From contig JAIYCT010000002.1 in assembly GCA_027487865.1 (NCBI GenBank), positions 217,038-281,037 of the forward strand: DNA of 64,000 bases. Reading direction: 5' to 3'. This document shows positions 44,643-53,554 of the stretch, piece by piece (the stretch's first letter is position 1; every line of letters begins with the position of its first letter). The notes under the pieces are model-generated. The model did not search any database. It was not told where the DNA came from and saw nothing but the letters and a program-made list of their open reading frames with translations. The translations under genes and the position numbers were made by a program. The stretch comes from Microbacteriaceae bacterium (GTDB lineage Bacteria; Actinomycetota; Actinomycetes; Actinomycetales; Microbacteriaceae).

Positions 44643-46101
44643 TGGACTGGCACTCTCGGCGCTGCTGTTACTTACCGGCTGTGTAGCGCAAGTCCCAAGT
44701 CCAATAGAGCAGGTTGAGTCCGGCGTTGATTTCTTGAAGCAGCAGATCAGCTGGGAGGCGTGTGATGCTGGCTTTGAGTGCTCATCCGTCGCTGTTCCGC
44801 TCGATCACCTAAGCCCGGATGGACAGGTTTTTGAAATCTCGCTGATCAGGAAAACCGGCACAGAAGACCTTTCTCCGCTTTTGATCAACCCGGGTGGTCC
44901 GGGAGCGAGTGGCGTGGCTTACCTTCGCGATAGCTATGACAGCCTCGGCACCGAAAAGCTTCGGAGTATTTTTCAGCTGATTGGCTTTGATCCCCGTGGA
45001 GTGGGGGAGTCAGCTCCAGTGACCTGTAGCGATCTGAGTCTGAAGGATCAGATTTATTACGAAGAATCTGGTTTCCCACTGGGATCTGACCAAGACATTG
45101 AAATCTCCAAAGATCTGTTGACGAGGTTTGCCGCCTCCTGCCAAGAGTCCGGTTTTGATGTTGCTTACTTCAACACCCAGCAGGCTGCGCGAGATTTGGA
45201 TGTGATTCGCTCTGCCCTTGGAGTTGAGGAGCTGGATTACCTAGGTTTCAGCTACGGCACAGAGCTCGGGGCCACCTACATCGCACTTTTCCCTAATCGA
45301 GTTGGCAGATTCGTGCTTGATGGAGCAGTTGACCCAACCCTGAGTTCTGGTGAGTCAACGGTGAAGCAAGTGGAGGGATTCGACAAAGCCTTCAGGACTT
45401 ACCTGGCGGACTGTCTCGCGCAAGCCGGTTGTCCATTCACAGGCACCGTGGACGACGCTTTGAAGCGGGTAGATGAGCTTTTAGTAGATCTTCAAACAAC
45501 CAAGCTGTCCAGTCAGTATGAGCGTGAGGTTGGACTGACGGCTGCGCTCTATGGAATCTTTGCGGCGCTTTATTCGCAAGCTTCGTGGCCTTATCTAACC
45601 CAAGCTTTTGAAGAGGCGTTTGAGGGTGATGGTTCGACGCTAATGCTGCTTGCCGACTTCTACAACGACAAAGACCCGGAGGGCGGTTACCTCTCCAATA
45701 TCAATGAGGCAAACACCGCCATCAATTGCGCCGATGAGCGAGTTGCCCCAGAGGACTTTGCGATTGTGAAGCAGTCCGCGCTTGATGCCAGCAAAGTCTT
45801 TGGCAAGTACTTCGCCTTCCCAGAACTAGGTTGCCTTGGCTGGCCCGAGGGGAAATCCATGGTCGAAATTGACTACGCGGTCGGTCTAGAAGTCGGTCCG
45901 TTGGTGATTGGAACAACTGGAGATCCGGCAACTCCTTATCAGCAGGCGGTCAGCTTGGCAAAGATCCTAAGTGGAGCGACGCTACTGACATTCCAAGGCG
46001 AAGGTCACACAGCCTACGGTTCGGATACTTGCGTCAATGACCATGTTGAGAATTATTTGTTGGGTGACAATCTTGGATCTGCAGAACTTATCTGCAATTA
46101 G
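44632..46101 (+). CDS. Secreted alpha/beta-hydrolase lipoprotein, tripeptidyl-aminopeptidase-like
   Basis: 489 residues from a TTG at 44632, overlapping holB by 11 bases; starting there gives an immediate lipoprotein signal, LSALLLLTGC. The body has INPGGPGASG (oxyanion region), DPRGVGES, the nucleophile Ser in GFSYGTELG, Asp in GTTGDPATP and His in GEGHTAYG. This is the pattern of SCO7095/Slp-type peptidases that trim N-terminal residues outside the cell. Peptidase role inferred from family. Confidence 0.87.
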   Translation: MRLSGLALSALLLLTGCVAQVPSPIEQVESGVDFLKQQISWEACDAGFECSSVAVPLDHLSPDGQVFEISLIRKTGTEDLSPLLINPGGPGASGVAYLRDSYDSLGTEKLRSIFQLIGFDPRGVGESAPVTCSDLSLKDQIYYEESGFPLGSDQDIEISKDLLTRFAASCQESGFDVAYFNTQQAARDLDVIRSALGVEELDYLGFSYGTELGATYIALFPNRVGRFVLDGAVDPTLSSGESTVKQVEGFDKAFRTYLADCLAQAGCPFTGTVDDALKRVDELLVDLQTTKLSSQYEREVGLTAALYGIFAALYSQASWPYLTQAFEEAFEGDGSTLMLLADFYNDKDPEGGYLSNINEANTAINCADERVAPEDFAIVKQSALDASKVFGKYFAFPELGCLGWPEGKSMVEIDYAVGLEVGPLVIGTTGDPATPYQQAVSLAKILSGATLLTFQGEGHTAYGSDTCVNDHVENYLLGDNLGSAELICN

Positions 46102-46104
46102 TTC

Positions 46105-46473
46105 TTAGGCGAACAGTCCCAGCAGAATCGCGATAAAGATTCCAACGAAGATTGCCGGGGTCACAAACTTGGCGATTTCAAGCCACGGTCTGAAGCTAAT
46201 GATTCTCTCGACCAGTGGGTACTTGTCGGTTACTAACTTCAGTGAGTCAATGGTTGCTTGGGCCTGTGAGGCAGCTGAATACTCAGCAAGTGCCCCAAGG
46301 ATTCCGCTTGCCAGAAGAATCAGGGCGAAACCAATCTTGAGATAATTGCCTGACCCGGCAATTTCTGGGGTAGCGATTGCAGCGAATGCCAATAGTCCTG
46401 TCGGTGCCAGCTGGGCCAAAATCAGGTGCAGGCGATTTGTATTGAATTCTCGGATTAGTTGCGAGGTTTCCAT
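46105..46473 (-). CDS. Small membrane protein, unknown function
   Basis: 122 residues with three or four hydrophobic stretches (about 20-38, 45-65, 98-120) and an Ala/Gln-rich loop (EYSAASQAQATIDSL). No family recognised. Head-to-head with the MpaB-like gene with only 27 bases between start codons. Confidence 0.6.
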   Translation of the reverse strand: METSQLIREFNTNRLHLILAQLAPTGLLAFAAIATPEIAGSGNYLKIGFALILLASGILGALAEYSAASQAQATIDSLKLVTDKYPLVERIISFRPWLEIAKFVTPAIFVGIFIAILLGLFA

Positions 46474-46500
46474 GGTTGCCCTTTCAGGAGATATAGACAG

Positions 46501-47406
46501 ATGCCTAGTAAGAACACCAAGCTACAAGAAAAGCTTTCAATTCGCTTTCGAAAGCTGCTCTCTGGAGCAACCGATGGAAACCCACCGTGGCTTTCGGTGG
46601 TTGCCGAAGGCGATGACATCGGAATGTTTTCCCCTAATGATGCTCCCTGGATTATTCACCGAGACTTCTCCACCTTGGTAGGGGGAGTAAGAGCGCTATT
46701 GATGCAGGCCCTTCACCCAGGATCTCTTGCTGGCGTTGCCCAGCACTCAAGGTATGAGCAGGATCCATTAGGCCGACTCTCCGGAACCATTCGCTGGCTG
46801 ACCATCACAACTTTCGGATCCAACCAGGCCGTTCAGAATGAAGCTGGCCGAGTCAATCGCATGCACACCAGAGTTAGCGGCGAGTACCAAACGGCACAGG
46901 GTGAAACCTCAAGCTATCGAGCTGCTGACCCAAGACTTCTGCTTTGGGTACACATCGCCTTTATGGAGAGTTTCCTGAGGTCTCATCAGAACTACTCCAA
47001 GGCTCCCATTCCGGGCGGTGCAGATGCCTACGTGAGGCTCTGGGGTAAATCTGTCGCGCCACTTGGGCTGGACGATGTTCCAACTTCGGAAGCAGAGCTC
47101 AACCTGTTGCTGGATGAGTTTTCAGAGGAGCTAATAGTCACCGACCAGACCCGCGCTGTGATCAAGTGGATTAAGAACGCGCCGCTGCCGCCACTGACTA
47201 AACCCGTCTACAAACTTCTCTTCTACTCTGCGGTCGCAAGCCTAGATCCAAGGTTCCGAGCGCTAATTGGAATTCGCTCAGCTCCACTTTGGCTACTGCG
47301 TCCGATCACCACCAGCCTGCTATCGCTAATGAGATTTGCCATTGGACCTGAATCTCCAATCGAGGATGCGGCACTTAGGCGAATTGATCGGGTAAAGGCC
47401 TCCTAG
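46501..47406 (+). CDS. MpaB-like / DUF2236 oxygenase-family protein
   Basis: 301 residues of the DUF2236 family, relatives of latex-clearing protein and mpaB, some of which bind heme b. The marks are WIIHRDFSTLVGGVRALLMQALHPGSLAGVAQHS, RLSGTIRWLTITTFG, and RVNRMHTRVSGEY with the conserved His pair candidates. ATG at 46501 with CAGGAG ten bases upstream, chosen over an in-frame start at 46459. Oxidative function likely, substrate unknown. Ends at a terminator. Confidence 0.8.
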   Translation: MPSKNTKLQEKLSIRFRKLLSGATDGNPPWLSVVAEGDDIGMFSPNDAPWIIHRDFSTLVGGVRALLMQALHPGSLAGVAQHSRYEQDPLGRLSGTIRWLTITTFGSNQAVQNEAGRVNRMHTRVSGEYQTAQGETSSYRAADPRLLLWVHIAFMESFLRSHQNYSKAPIPGGADAYVRLWGKSVAPLGLDDVPTSEAELNLLLDEFSEELIVTDQTRAVIKWIKNAPLPPLTKPVYKLLFYSAVASLDPRFRALIGIRSAPLWLLRPITTSLLSLMRFAIGPESPIEDAALRRIDRVKAS

Positions 47407-47407
47407 A

Positions 47408-47444
47408 GAAACGGGCAACCTCAATAGTTGCCTGTTTTTCTTTG
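47408..47444 (+). terminator. Rho-independent terminator
   Basis: A 12-bp stem (47408-47419 with about 47427-47438, including G-T pairs), 7-base loop, and T5 tail, right after the MpaB-like gene and before tRNA-Thr. Confidence 0.8.
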
Positions 47445-47475
47445 CCGCTAAACTTTTGACGTGCCGAAGGCATGC

Positions 47476-47548
47476 GCCACCCTAGCTCAGTCGGTAGAGC
47501 AGCTCCCTCGTAAAGAGCAGGTCAGGAGTTCGATTCTCCTGGGTGGCT
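47476..47548 (+). tRNA. tRNA-Thr (anticodon CGT)
   Basis: 73-nt tRNA: acceptor GCCACCC with GGGTGGC, D-arm GCTCAGTCGGTAGAGC, anticodon loop CTCGTAA (CGT), T-arm AGGAGTTCGATTCTCCT, discriminator T. The anticodon stem has one C-A mismatch next to the loop. CCA is not encoded. Reads ACG. Confidence 0.95.
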
Positions 47549-47605
47549 CTGAACAAGTTGAACCGTAACCCCGTTGGAGATCTAGAAGCAGGAAGGACTA
47601 TCGAG

Positions 47606-48319
47606 ATGGCACTGAAGGCATTGTTTGTGCAGCACGATCACGTCTCTCCGGTCGGACCAGTGGGCGAGAGACTTGAGATGCACGGATTTGAGATTGAGAC
47701 TCTTCCAATCGTGTCAGAGGAAAACTACCGAACTCCCAACATCGAGTTCAGTTTTCCTGACTTCAACGATTACGACCTCATCATTCCTCTCGGCTCCCCT
47801 TGGGGGGTCTGGGATGACGCCTGCATTGGAAACTGGTTGCAAAGTGAGCTCGACTGGATTGCAGCGGCAGTTGAAGCAGGTAAGCCAGTCCTTGGAATCT
47901 GTTTTGGTGGCCAGCTTCTGGCTCGAGCTCTAGGCGGCAAAGTCGACAGAGCACCCAGCCCAGAATTGGGGTGGACATACATCTTTAGCGATGACCCGTC
48001 ACTGGTGGGAAATGGACCTTGGTTCCAGTTCCACTATGACCGCTGGGAGTTGCCTCCGGGATCGGTAGAGATCGCACGCACCCCTAAAGCCTCTCAAGCC
48101 TTTACCTATAAGCGCGCACTCGCCCTGCAGTTTCATCCCGAGCTGAACGCCTCCACGCTTGAACAGTGGCTGGTTTGGGACGGTCGAGAAGAGATAACTG
48201 AGGATGGCCAAGATCCGGATGTGATGTTGCGTCAAACCCAAAACGAGGACCCTGCAGCGCGGCTTCGCACATTTGACCTAGTGGATCAGTTTCTAGAGCG
48301 AGTTGCAGGGCTTCGCTAA
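47606..48319 (+). CDS. Class I glutamine amidotransferase-like protein
   Basis: 237 residues of the GATase1 fold: nucleophile Cys in GICFGGQLLARALGG and His-x-Glu in LQFHPELN, so the triad is complete. No synthetase domain is attached. Such stand-alone proteins resemble GMP-synthase amidotransferases but may hydrolyse gamma-glutamyl amides. It sits convergent with (4-base overlap) the operon coding a PuuD-type hydrolase and a glutamine-synthetase-like ligase, so a role on gamma-glutamyl compounds is plausible. ATG at 47606, with GGAAGGA upstream. Confidence 0.8.
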   Translation: MALKALFVQHDHVSPVGPVGERLEMHGFEIETLPIVSEENYRTPNIEFSFPDFNDYDLIIPLGSPWGVWDDACIGNWLQSELDWIAAAVEAGKPVLGICFGGQLLARALGGKVDRAPSPELGWTYIFSDDPSLVGNGPWFQFHYDRWELPPGSVEIARTPKASQAFTYKRALALQFHPELNASTLEQWLVWDGREEITEDGQDPDVMLRQTQNEDPAARLRTFDLVDQFLERVAGLR

Positions 48320-49059
48320 GAAAGAAAACCTCGCAGCAATGCGGCCGATCCCTCTAGGTGAGTCCTCATGAGTTCGGAGGCAAGGGTTGGATTGCGGCTA
48401 ATAATGGCTTCCAGAATCTCCCGGTGTTGCTCATTGGAGTGCTTGATGTTTGGTGGCAGCAACGGAATTTGATCGAGCATCTCGTTGATCCTCGAGCGCG
48501 AAAAAGCCACCTCTTCGAGCAGTTTGTTTGATCCACAAGACTCCGCGATTAGCAGGTGAAATCGAGAATCAAATCTTCGGTAGTCAGCTGCCGATGACAA
48601 GGTGGTGTCCCGGTGAGCTTGATGTAGTGCTTTTTGCTGGTCTGCGCTTAGGTCAGACTTAGCCGACTGATAGGCCGCGCCGCACTCCACCACCTCCCGA
48701 AACAAAATGGCTTCCTCAAGAGCTTTTGACTCGAACTTGGCGTGCGGCCTGACTTGCTCAGGAAGCGATGCAGAGACGAATGTTCCTCCGTAGCGACCTC
48801 GGCTTATTTCCAAGAAACCAGCTTCAACCAGCGAGGAAATCGCCACCCTAACAGTGTCTCGAGAGACTCCCATAAGCCCAGCGAGATCTCGTTCCGCAGG
48901 CAGTTTTTGTCCAGGCGAGGCAAAGCCGAGCTTTATGGTTTGCAGAATCCGCTCCACAGTTTCTTCGTAGACGTTTCCACTGCGAATCCTGGTCAACAGC
49001 AGAGTGGAGTTTGCTACAGCAAAAACTGAGTCAGGTATTGCCGTCTCGGCTTGCATCAC
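48316..49059 (-). CDS. GntR/FadR-type (FCD) transcriptional regulator
   Basis: 247 residues: N-terminal winged helix (about 30-95; LPAERDLAGLMGVSRDTVRVAISSLVEAGFL) and a C-terminal FCD ligand domain with Asp/His metal-site candidates (FDSRFHLLIAES, NEQHREILEAI). Last gene of the operon 53291-48316, so likely its own regulator, sensing a pathway metabolite. The start is GTG 49059 or ATG 49056, overlapping the SDR stop. Confidence 0.88.
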   Translation of the reverse strand: MMQAETAIPDSVFAVANSTLLLTRIRSGNVYEETVERILQTIKLGFASPGQKLPAERDLAGLMGVSRDTVRVAISSLVEAGFLEISRGRYGGTFVSASLPEQVRPHAKFESKALEEAILFREVVECGAAYQSAKSDLSADQQKALHQAHRDTTLSSAADYRRFDSRFHLLIAESCGSNKLLEEVAFSRSRINEMLDQIPLLPPNIKHSNEQHREILEAIISRNPTLASELMRTHLEGSAALLRGFLS

Positions 49060-49844
49060 ATGGGTGTTACGTAGTGGCCTGAGATTCCACCATCGACCAA
49101 GAAGGTAGAGCCGGTAATAAATGAGCTGTCATCCGAAGCCAAGAACGCTACGGCTGCCGCTAGCTCGTCTGGGTCTGCAAACCTTCCCATCGGAATGTGG
49201 ATTAGACGTCGCGCTGCACGCTCAGGGTCTTTTGCAAAGAGCTCCTGAAGCAGTGGAGTGTTCACTGGACCAGGGCAGAGCGCGTTAACTCGAATGCCCT
49301 GGCGAGCAAACTGCACACCGAGTTCGCGGCTCATCGCCAACACACCACCCTTAGATGCTGTGTAGGAGATCTGACTGGTAGCACTTCCCATCACTGCCAC
49401 AAATGAAGCAGTGTTGATGATTGAGCCAGATCCCTGCTGGGTCATGTACTTCAGGGCTGCTCGGCAGCAGAGGTAAACACTCTTTAGGTTTACGTCTTGC
49501 ACTTTTTGCCAAGCAGGCATCTCGGTGGTCTCGATTGAGTCGTCATCCGGTGGCGAGATTCCAGCGTTATTGAAGGCAACGTCGACGCTGCCGTGCATTT
49601 TGAAGACCGTTTCGAACAGGTTGTTCACCTGCTCCTCGTCCGCGACGTTGACCTGCACGAAGTTACCGCCGACCTCATCGGCTGCGCGCTGGCCGCTTGC
49701 CGGATCCATGTCGGCAATCACAACCTTTGCCCCCTCCGCCGCAAATCTTCTGGCGGTGGCAAGACCAATTCCTGAAGCACCTCCGGTGATCACGGCGACT
49801 TTGCCCGCCAGTCTTTGGGTCAGATCCAGTTTCTTGATGCTCAT
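49056..49844 (-). CDS. Short-chain dehydrogenase/reductase, candidate gamma-glutamyl amino-alcohol dehydrogenase
   Basis: 262 residues of the classical SDR family: cofactor loop TGGASGIG, a following Asp in VVIADMD pointing to NAD, NNAGIS, catalytic Ser and YTASKG, and a C-terminal TGSTFLVDGG. In the operon it stands in the place where putrescine pathways have an FAD oxidase. The inferred reaction is oxidation of a gamma-glutamylated amino alcohol to the aldehyde used by the next enzyme. Family sure, substrate inferred. Confidence 0.85.
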   Translation of the reverse strand: MSIKKLDLTQRLAGKVAVITGGASGIGLATARRFAAEGAKVVIADMDPASGQRAADEVGGNFVQVNVADEEQVNNLFETVFKMHGSVDVAFNNAGISPPDDDSIETTEMPAWQKVQDVNLKSVYLCCRAALKYMTQQGSGSIINTASFVAVMGSATSQISYTASKGGVLAMSRELGVQFARQGIRVNALCPGPVNTPLLQELFAKDPERAARRLIHIPMGRFADPDELAAAVAFLASDDSSFITGSTFLVDGGISGHYVTPM

Positions 49845-49853
49845 TGCTTTCTC

Positions 49854-51209
49854 CTATTCAGCCGAGTAGTAAACAGTTTTTTCTTCTGTGAAGTGCAGCG
49901 GAGCGTCTGGGCCTAGCTCGCGACCAAGTCCAGACTGCTTCATTCCTCCAAAGGGGGTGTTGTATCGAACGGAGGAGTGAGAATTCACCGATAGATTTCC
50001 ACTCTCAATTCCCCTGGACACTCGAATCGCTCGACCCAGGTCCCTGGTCCAGATCGACCCGCTTAGTCCATAGATGGAATCGTTCGCGATTCTGATTGCA
50101 TCCGCCTCATCTTCGAAAGGCAATACCGAAACCACCGGCCCGAATACTTCTTCTTTGAAGCAGCGGTCATTTTCACCCTTTGCCATCAAAACGGTTGGTG
50201 CCATGAAATATCCCGGGCCTGATGGAGCACTGCCTTTGAACAAGACATCAGCGCCATCGAGGTAGCCCGACACTGAATCAAAATGCTTCTTCGAAACCAG
50301 TGGCCCCATATCCGTGCTCTCGTCCCTCGGGTCCCCGACCTTGAAGGCTTTAACCGAGGTCTCCAAACCGCTCAGGAATTCATCCAGCACGCTGCGCTGG
50401 ACAAGGATTCTGGAACGCGCGCAGCAATCCTGGCCGGCATTTTCAAACACTGAACTTGGCGCTGTCGCAGCCGCCTTGGCGACATCTGAATCCGCGAAAA
50501 CTATGTTTGCGCTTTTTCCGCCGAGCTCAAGGGTTACCCGCTTCACCTGATCGGCTGCCCCGCGCATAACCTGCTTACCCACTTCGGTTGAGCCTGTGAA
50601 GACAACCTTCCCAATTTCTGGGTGAGTGACAAACCTTGATCCGACTACAGATCCGCTTCCAGGTAGCACCTGGAAGAGACCCTCGGGTAGACCAGCCTCT
50701 TGCGCTAGTTCACCAAGCCGGATGCTCGTCATTGGAGTCCACTCCGCTGGCTTGAGCAATACAGCATTACCCGCTGCCAGAGCCGGGGCAAAACCCCAGC
50801 TACCGATGGTCATTGGAAAGTTCCAAGGGGTAATGATTCCAATGACACCAATTGGGTCGTGGAATGTGATGCTCATTCCATTAGCAACTGGAATTTGCTT
50901 GCCTGCCATGCGCTCCGGTGCTGCGGCGTAGTAGTCCAGCACATTTCGAACGTGGTTGGCTTCCCATCTAGCCTGAGAAATGGGGTGTCCAGAGTTAGCG
51001 ACCTCAAGCTGTGCAAGTTCCTCAACGTGCTGCTCAACCACCCGAGCAAAGTCATGCAGACCGCGGGCGCGCTCGGATGGAGCAAGAGCAGCCCACTTGC
51101 GCTGGGCGGCTTTAGCTCGAATAACAGCCTTGTCCACCTGCTCCTCGGTGGTGTGCTCTATCGATGCAATCTGCTCTTCGGTCGCAGGATTTATTACGTG
51201 GAAGGTCAT
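49854..51209 (-). CDS. NAD(P)-dependent aldehyde dehydrogenase (PuuC/GabD-like)
   Basis: 451 residues with TPWNFPMTIG, LKPAEWTP, Glu in LELGGKSAN and catalytic Cys in the GQDCCARSRI segment, plus FGGMKQSGLGRE near the end. It would oxidise the gamma-glutamyl aldehyde to the acid. Overlaps the PuuD-like gene by 4 bases. Succinate-semialdehyde dehydrogenase or betaine-aldehyde dehydrogenase activities are alternatives from sequence alone. Confidence 0.88.
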   Translation of the reverse strand: MTFHVINPATEEQIASIEHTTEEQVDKAVIRAKAAQRKWAALAPSERARGLHDFARVVEQHVEELAQLEVANSGHPISQARWEANHVRNVLDYYAAAPERMAGKQIPVANGMSITFHDPIGVIGIITPWNFPMTIGSWGFAPALAAGNAVLLKPAEWTPMTSIRLGELAQEAGLPEGLFQVLPGSGSVVGSRFVTHPEIGKVVFTGSTEVGKQVMRGAADQVKRVTLELGGKSANIVFADSDVAKAAATAPSSVFENAGQDCCARSRILVQRSVLDEFLSGLETSVKAFKVGDPRDESTDMGPLVSKKHFDSVSGYLDGADVLFKGSAPSGPGYFMAPTVLMAKGENDRCFKEEVFGPVVSVLPFEDEADAIRIANDSIYGLSGSIWTRDLGRAIRVSRGIESGNLSVNSHSSVRYNTPFGGMKQSGLGRELGPDAPLHFTEEKTVYYSAE

Positions 51210-51940
51210 TTTGCTCCTCTGCGCGCCTTAGCGGCGGCAACTAGTGCTTTGAATAGATCTAGGTTGTCGAGCGTCTGCTCAGGGTGCCACTGCACAGCCA
51301 CTCCAAATGGGTAATTCTCAAGTTCGATTCCCTCAATCACACCGTCTGGGCTCTTCGACGAGACAACAAGGCCCTCGCCCAATTGGTCAATTGCCTGGTG
51401 GTGATAAAGAGCTGCCCCTGAAACTACCGGGCTTGAAACAGACTGACTCAGCTTTGTGCCGGGTAAGACATTCAGATCCATATGGGTGAATACACCACCA
51501 CCGAGCTGGTATCGGTTATCGCCCAAAACATCCGGTAGGTGTTGAATCAGTGTTCCACCACGATTTACATTGAGCATCTGGGCGCCTCGACAGATTCCGA
51601 GCAGCGGCAGCTCCGCCTTTATGGCGGCGGTTAGGAGTGTGTCCTCCATCTCATCGCGTACCGAATCCGCATCCTCAGCATTTGGGTGAGGGGCCTGGCC
51701 ATATCTGGTTGAATCAACGTCGCGACCGCCGCAAATAATCAGACCGTCGAGCCTTGAAACAATTTCTGCGGCATCAGCTTGACCGATTGCCTGCGGCGGA
51801 ATAATCACAGGGACGCCACCGGCTCTGGACACACCCTCTAGGTAGAAGGCAGGCAACATTGCCATCTCGGTGTCCCAAACACCCGTTTGTCCACGCTGTC
51901 GGTAGCTAGTTAGACCAATAAGCGGATTAGACACGCTCAA
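51206..51940 (-). CDS. Gamma-glutamyl-gamma-aminobutyrate hydrolase family protein (PuuD-like)
   Basis: 244-residue peptidase C26: catalytic Cys in LLGICRGAQMLNV and the His in VAVQWHPEQT, plus IICGGRDVDSTRYGQ. It splits gamma-glutamyl amides, regenerating glutamate. Overlaps the ligase gene by 14 bases. In this operon it should release the amine-derived acid from its gamma-glutamyl conjugate. Confidence 0.9.
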   Translation of the reverse strand: MSVSNPLIGLTSYRQRGQTGVWDTEMAMLPAFYLEGVSRAGGVPVIIPPQAIGQADAAEIVSRLDGLIICGGRDVDSTRYGQAPHPNAEDADSVRDEMEDTLLTAAIKAELPLLGICRGAQMLNVNRGGTLIQHLPDVLGDNRYQLGGGVFTHMDLNVLPGTKLSQSVSSPVVSGAALYHHQAIDQLGEGLVVSSKSPDGVIEGIELENYPFGVAVQWHPEQTLDNLDLFKALVAAAKARRGAK

Positions 51941-53291
51941 ATCCTCTGACTCGCTCCCACTCTGTCACTGCGGAGTTGTAGTCCCTGATCTCGGTTTTCG
52001 CGTAGTGCACATAGTGATCTACTACTGCGTCTCCAAAAACCTCTCGGGCAATCTTCGAATTTGCGAACAGCTCCATCGCCTCGGGCATGCTGGAGGGGAT
52101 ACGAGGCTTGTCAGATGCGTAACCGTTTCCGACCGTCATTTCCTCAAGGTCAAGATTGTTCTCAATCCCGTAGATTCCTGCTGCGATCATGGCAGCAGTC
52201 GCGAGGTATTGATTTACATCGCCACCCGGCACTCGATTCTCAACCCTCATGCCGTGCCCCTGGCCAACAACCCTCAACGCCAAAGTTCGATTGTCAAGGC
52301 CCCAGGCAATCGCGGTGGGGGCAAAGCTGCCCTCCACGTAGCGCTTGTAGGAGTTGATCTGAGGAGCGTAGAGCAGCGAGAACTCGCGCATTAGCTTCAT
52401 CTGTCCGGCAAGGAAGCTCTTGAAAGTAGCCGACATTCCGCGAGGGTCGGACTTATCAGCGAATACCGCCGATCCGTCGAGGCCTCGGAAAGACATGTGG
52501 ATGTGGCAGGAGTTTCCCTCCCGCTCGTTGTACTTTGCCATGAAGGTAAGTGACTTGCCGTGCTTCTCGGCGATTATCTTGGCTCCGGATTTGTAGACAC
52601 CGTGGTTATCGCAGGTGCGCACTACCTCGTCATAAAGGAAAGCGATTTCCTGCTGACCGAGATTGCACTCGCCTTTGACGCCCTCGCAATACATGCCTGC
52701 AGCATCCATTGAGTTTCGAATTTCGCGCAGCATTGGTTCTAAGCGGGTGGAAGCCAAGATGTCGTAGTCCACGTTGTAATCGGTCGAAGCCTTGAGGTCC
52801 TTATAACCCTTTGCCCAAGCCTCGCGGTAGGTGTCGTCAAAGACAATGAACTCCAGCTCGGTACCGACAAATGCCCGCATCCCCAACTTCTCCAGGCGTT
52901 CGACCTGGCGTAACAAAATCGACCTGGGAGACTCGGCAATGAGCTCATGACTGGTGGTGTAGAGATCTGTGTTTACGATGACGCTGCCCGGAAGCCAGGG
53001 TGCCATTCGCATAGTGCTCATGTCGGGAATCATCGCCATGTCCGCATAACCGGTGTCCCAAGAGCTGATGTCATAGCCCTGCACGGTGTTGTTCTCGATG
53101 TCAACCGCCAGTAGGTAGTTGCAACACTCGGCGCCATGCCCAGCAAGATTCTCAATGAAGTGACGGGCAGAGGCCCGCTTGCCAATTAGGCGGCCCTGCA
53201 TGTCTGTGAACCCCATGACCACGGTGTCAATCTCACCTGATTCATAGAGGTTCTTCAGTTGCTCGAGGCTAATGAATCCTTTGTTCGACAT
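51927..53291 (-). CDS. Glutamine-synthetase-like gamma-glutamyl-amine ligase (GlnA3/GlnA4/PuuA type)
   Basis: 454 residues, ATP-dependent ligation of glutamate to an amine. Glutamine-synthetase motifs are present: metal ligands in FVGTELEF and EGVKGECNLGQQEIAF, EGNSCHIHMS, NSYKRYVEGSFAPT and NRVPGGDVNQY, but there is no adenylylation Tyr motif, as in this subgroup rather than true GlnA. Start at ATG 53291 with an AGAGGG site; an upstream in-frame start at 53333 is less likely. First gene of the five-gene operon. The amine could be ethanolamine, putrescine or another; context favours ethanolamine. Confidence 0.88.
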   Translation of the reverse strand: MSNKGFISLEQLKNLYESGEIDTVVMGFTDMQGRLIGKRASARHFIENLAGHGAECCNYLLAVDIENNTVQGYDISSWDTGYADMAMIPDMSTMRMAPWLPGSVIVNTDLYTTSHELIAESPRSILLRQVERLEKLGMRAFVGTELEFIVFDDTYREAWAKGYKDLKASTDYNVDYDILASTRLEPMLREIRNSMDAAGMYCEGVKGECNLGQQEIAFLYDEVVRTCDNHGVYKSGAKIIAEKHGKSLTFMAKYNEREGNSCHIHMSFRGLDGSAVFADKSDPRGMSATFKSFLAGQMKLMREFSLLYAPQINSYKRYVEGSFAPTAIAWGLDNRTLALRVVGQGHGMRVENRVPGGDVNQYLATAAMIAAGIYGIENNLDLEEMTVGNGYASDKPRIPSSMPEAMELFANSKIAREVFGDAVVDHYVHYAKTEIRDYNSAVTEWERVRGFERV

Positions 53292-53554
53292 AACACCCTC
53301 TTCTTTGAGGTCGAATTTCCTACCTTTGACCAAACACTACAACTATCTCTGGATGTGCGTTGGCTACTTTTGGACCTCAGAGCGAAAAAATATAACAATC
53401 TGATGCGTCTGAAGGAATATTTCAGATATTGCAAAATCAACACACGAGGTGCCCTCTTTTGGGTCTAGATTGAAATTGTTTCATCCATTCACAACGTCGT
53501 GCGTGGAGAGCCCTCGACTCGGGGACTTTTCTGGGGCGACAGATTAGGAAGCAA
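53292..53554. promoter_or_regulatory. Divergent control region between ligase operon and permease
   Basis: 263 bases with no gene. They must hold promoters for both directions and probably the GntR site. The AT-rich part at about 53385-53445 contains TATATT on the minus strand and an imperfect palindrome around 53418-53430. I could not find a clean GntR consensus. Confidence 0.5.
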
